Assembly: GCA_029056055.1 (NCBI GenBank)
Contig: JAIDCC010000014.1
Location: 57,300 to 121,299, forward strand
From: Duncaniella sp.
Lineage (GTDB): Bacteria; Bacteroidota; Bacteroidia; Bacteroidales; Muribaculaceae
DNA length: 64,000 nucleotides
Reading direction: 5' to 3'
Positions within the stretch are counted from its first letter, which is position 1, and every line of letters starts with the position of its first letter. The translations under genes were made by a program, and so were the position numbers. The notes beneath the pieces are model-generated. The model searched no databases and had not been told where the DNA came from. It worked only from the letters and a program-made list of their open reading frames with translations. Below are positions 63,323 through 64,000 of the stretch, piece after piece.

Positions 63323-63897
63323 TTACAAAAGAAGAGTGCGTTCTTGCTTGCCGATTTCATGCGGTACAGGTGTCAGCTCACAAATAGGGTCCCCCTCTCG
63401 ATACTTATTGCCCTCGTATGCATTCGGCGTCTGGCCGAGTTTGTAATACTCTTCGTCACCTTGCTGATGCAAACTTTTTCTCCGGCAATGGGGAATTCTT
63501 GAAATTTTCCACTATCTTTGCAAGCAATTCAAGATTCAGGCCGATTCGTTCAGACTCCACGGTATTAGTAGTCCGTTGACTGTCGATTATCGCCTGAATT
63601 TTTTCCGTCTATCTGAATCTCTCGTTACGCTCGTTGAAGGATTCAGTGTCTGCTATTTGCCGTCCGAGTTCGTCAAGGCTCAAAACTTCCAACTGCTCGG
63701 CAGTTTACGACCTTTCTCGGTCGATTTCTTGATTATGTGACGCAGAGTTGCTAACTTTGCGCTCAGAAACGGTTGGCTTACCGTTGGGTTCAACGGGTGA
63801 TATGTCGCATTGCTCATCTGTTGAAAGCGAAGAGCCACTTGAAACGGCATTGTTCGGTTGCTGAGGTTCGGTCTTGGCGACCGTTTCTTTTCCATTG
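63323..63897 (-). pseudogene. Decayed gene of unknown family
   Basis: Reading the minus strand from about 63897, protein-like segments follow one another with in-frame stops and a frame change: NGKETVAKTEPQQPNN, then LEVLSLDELGRQIADTESF, TEKIQAIIDSQRTTNTVE, ERIGLNLELLAKIVENFKN, a frame change near 63470, then EEYYKLGQTPNAYEGNKYR and a stop at 63323-63325. The helical, Glu/Leu-rich composition looks like real former coding sequence. I cannot name the family. It overlaps candidate RNA unit 4. Confidence 0.45.
63760..63892 (+). ncRNA. Candidate small RNA unit 4
   Basis: Promoter match TTG 63729-63731, 20-bp spacer, TAACTTTG 63752-63759; the 30 bp around it are almost the same as for unit 1 (TTTCTTGATT, GACGCAGAGT). 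AGAAACGGT (63765-63773) pairs with ACCGTTTCT (63880-63888), then TTT. A competing local hairpin AACGGT-TGGCTT-ACCGTT forms at the 5' end. It lies over the decayed minus-strand gene, so the hairpin may be a relic. Confidence 0.25.
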
Positions 63898-64000
63898 CGT
63901 AGGATGGAGGTGCGGCTAAGCGCGGGTCAGTAGATATTTTCGGTTGGTCTCAATATAAATTTTAACCATATAAAGTGCATAATCTGTACAAGAAGAATGT

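Larger units (their letters stand above)
62425..64000. other. 1.57-kb region without an intact gene: tandem promoter/hairpin units over decayed coding sequence
   Basis: All ORFs are short and inconsistent. On the plus strand, boxes reading TAACTTTGC recur at 62698, 62942, 63226 and 63752, each followed at 70-140 nt by an inverted repeat ending near a T-run. On the minus strand the same boxes read as Asp/Ala-Lys-Leu codons inside protein-like but broken frames (for example KISDAKLATLRQKIKK near 62690). It is thus either a small-RNA array or a decayed repeated gene, perhaps both. Confidence 0.6.

Noticed and set aside
63513..63604. A fifth RNA unit: TATCTTTG at 63513-63520, an ATTCAGGC/GCCTGAAT stem and six T
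   Set aside because: No -33 box, and the segment lies inside the best-preserved part of the decayed minus-strand gene, so the stem is probably chance.
62698..63759. Recurring TAACTTTGC boxes as a CRISPR-like array
   Set aside because: Spacing is irregular (about 240, 280 and 530 bp) and flanking sequences are partly duplicated rather than unique spacers; no cas genes.

Overview
The window looks like chromosomal DNA of a gut-type Bacteroidales, possibly Muribaculaceae-like (inferred from gene content; no rRNA or marker gene is present to prove it). Supporting signs are SusC/SusD pairs, type V (FimA/Mfa-like) pili, lipoproteins with SPII lipoboxes, weak or absent Shine-Dalgarno sequences, and many matches to the Bacteroidetes promoter pattern TTG-N19/20-TAnnTTTG. 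No tRNA, rRNA, CRISPR array, complete insertion sequence or prophage was seen.

Layout. (1) 1-930: the tail of a cut-off gene and one secreted protein of unknown function. (2) 967-8178, minus strand: a Ter-type stress island with TerD, three TerY-like von Willebrand A (vWA) proteins, an AIM24-like protein, a PP2C phosphatase with an Ig-like N-terminal domain, a zinc-ribbon protein kinase and a small SPFH-like membrane protein. It contains the TerY/kinase/phosphatase triad. (3) 8565-28760, plus strand: a polysaccharide utilisation locus with GH2, a lyase-GH88 fusion, a DUF6377-type regulator, SusC, SusD, a third lipoprotein, GH5, GH3, a DUF4861 protein and a second GH2. The target is probably a uronate-containing beta-glycan: the lyase cleaves, GH88 removes the unsaturated uronate, and the exo-enzymes finish. 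(4) 28767-31525, minus strand: lutCBA lactate utilisation genes. (5) 31714-32717: a vWA protein translationally coupled to a 51-residue basic protein. (6) 32815-41924, minus strand: a seven-gene export/uptake locus (TonB-dependent receptor, DUF4876 lipoprotein, outer-membrane barrel, ABC ATPase, permease, DUF4857 membrane protein, lipoprotein with a Cys/His motif). (7) 42031-42678: tag DNA glycosylase. (8) 43014-59017, plus strand: a type V pilus operon with a DUF3575/OmpA-like protein, an anchor-like DUF5119 lipoprotein, four tandem fimbrillins, a fifth fimbrillin-like protein, two large DUF4906/FISUMP-type tip candidates, a thioredoxin-fold lipoprotein and a small membrane protein. (9) 59223-62480: a probably frameshifted sugar O-acetyltransferase, a GIY-YIG protein preceded by a 38-codon ORF, and a WYL regulator-PLD nuclease operon. 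(10) 62481-64000: about 1.5 kb without an intact gene.

Two kinds of non-coding structure stand out. A foldback repeat family with TTAAGTAAGT termini occurs four times (about 187, 186, 89 and 64 bp), always immediately 3' of a gene, and often supplies that gene's stop codon. The terminal 1.5 kb holds a tandem set of promoter-like boxes, each followed by a short segment closed by an inverted repeat and a T-run. It could be a small-RNA array or the opposite strand of decayed, duplicated coding segments; both readings are given.
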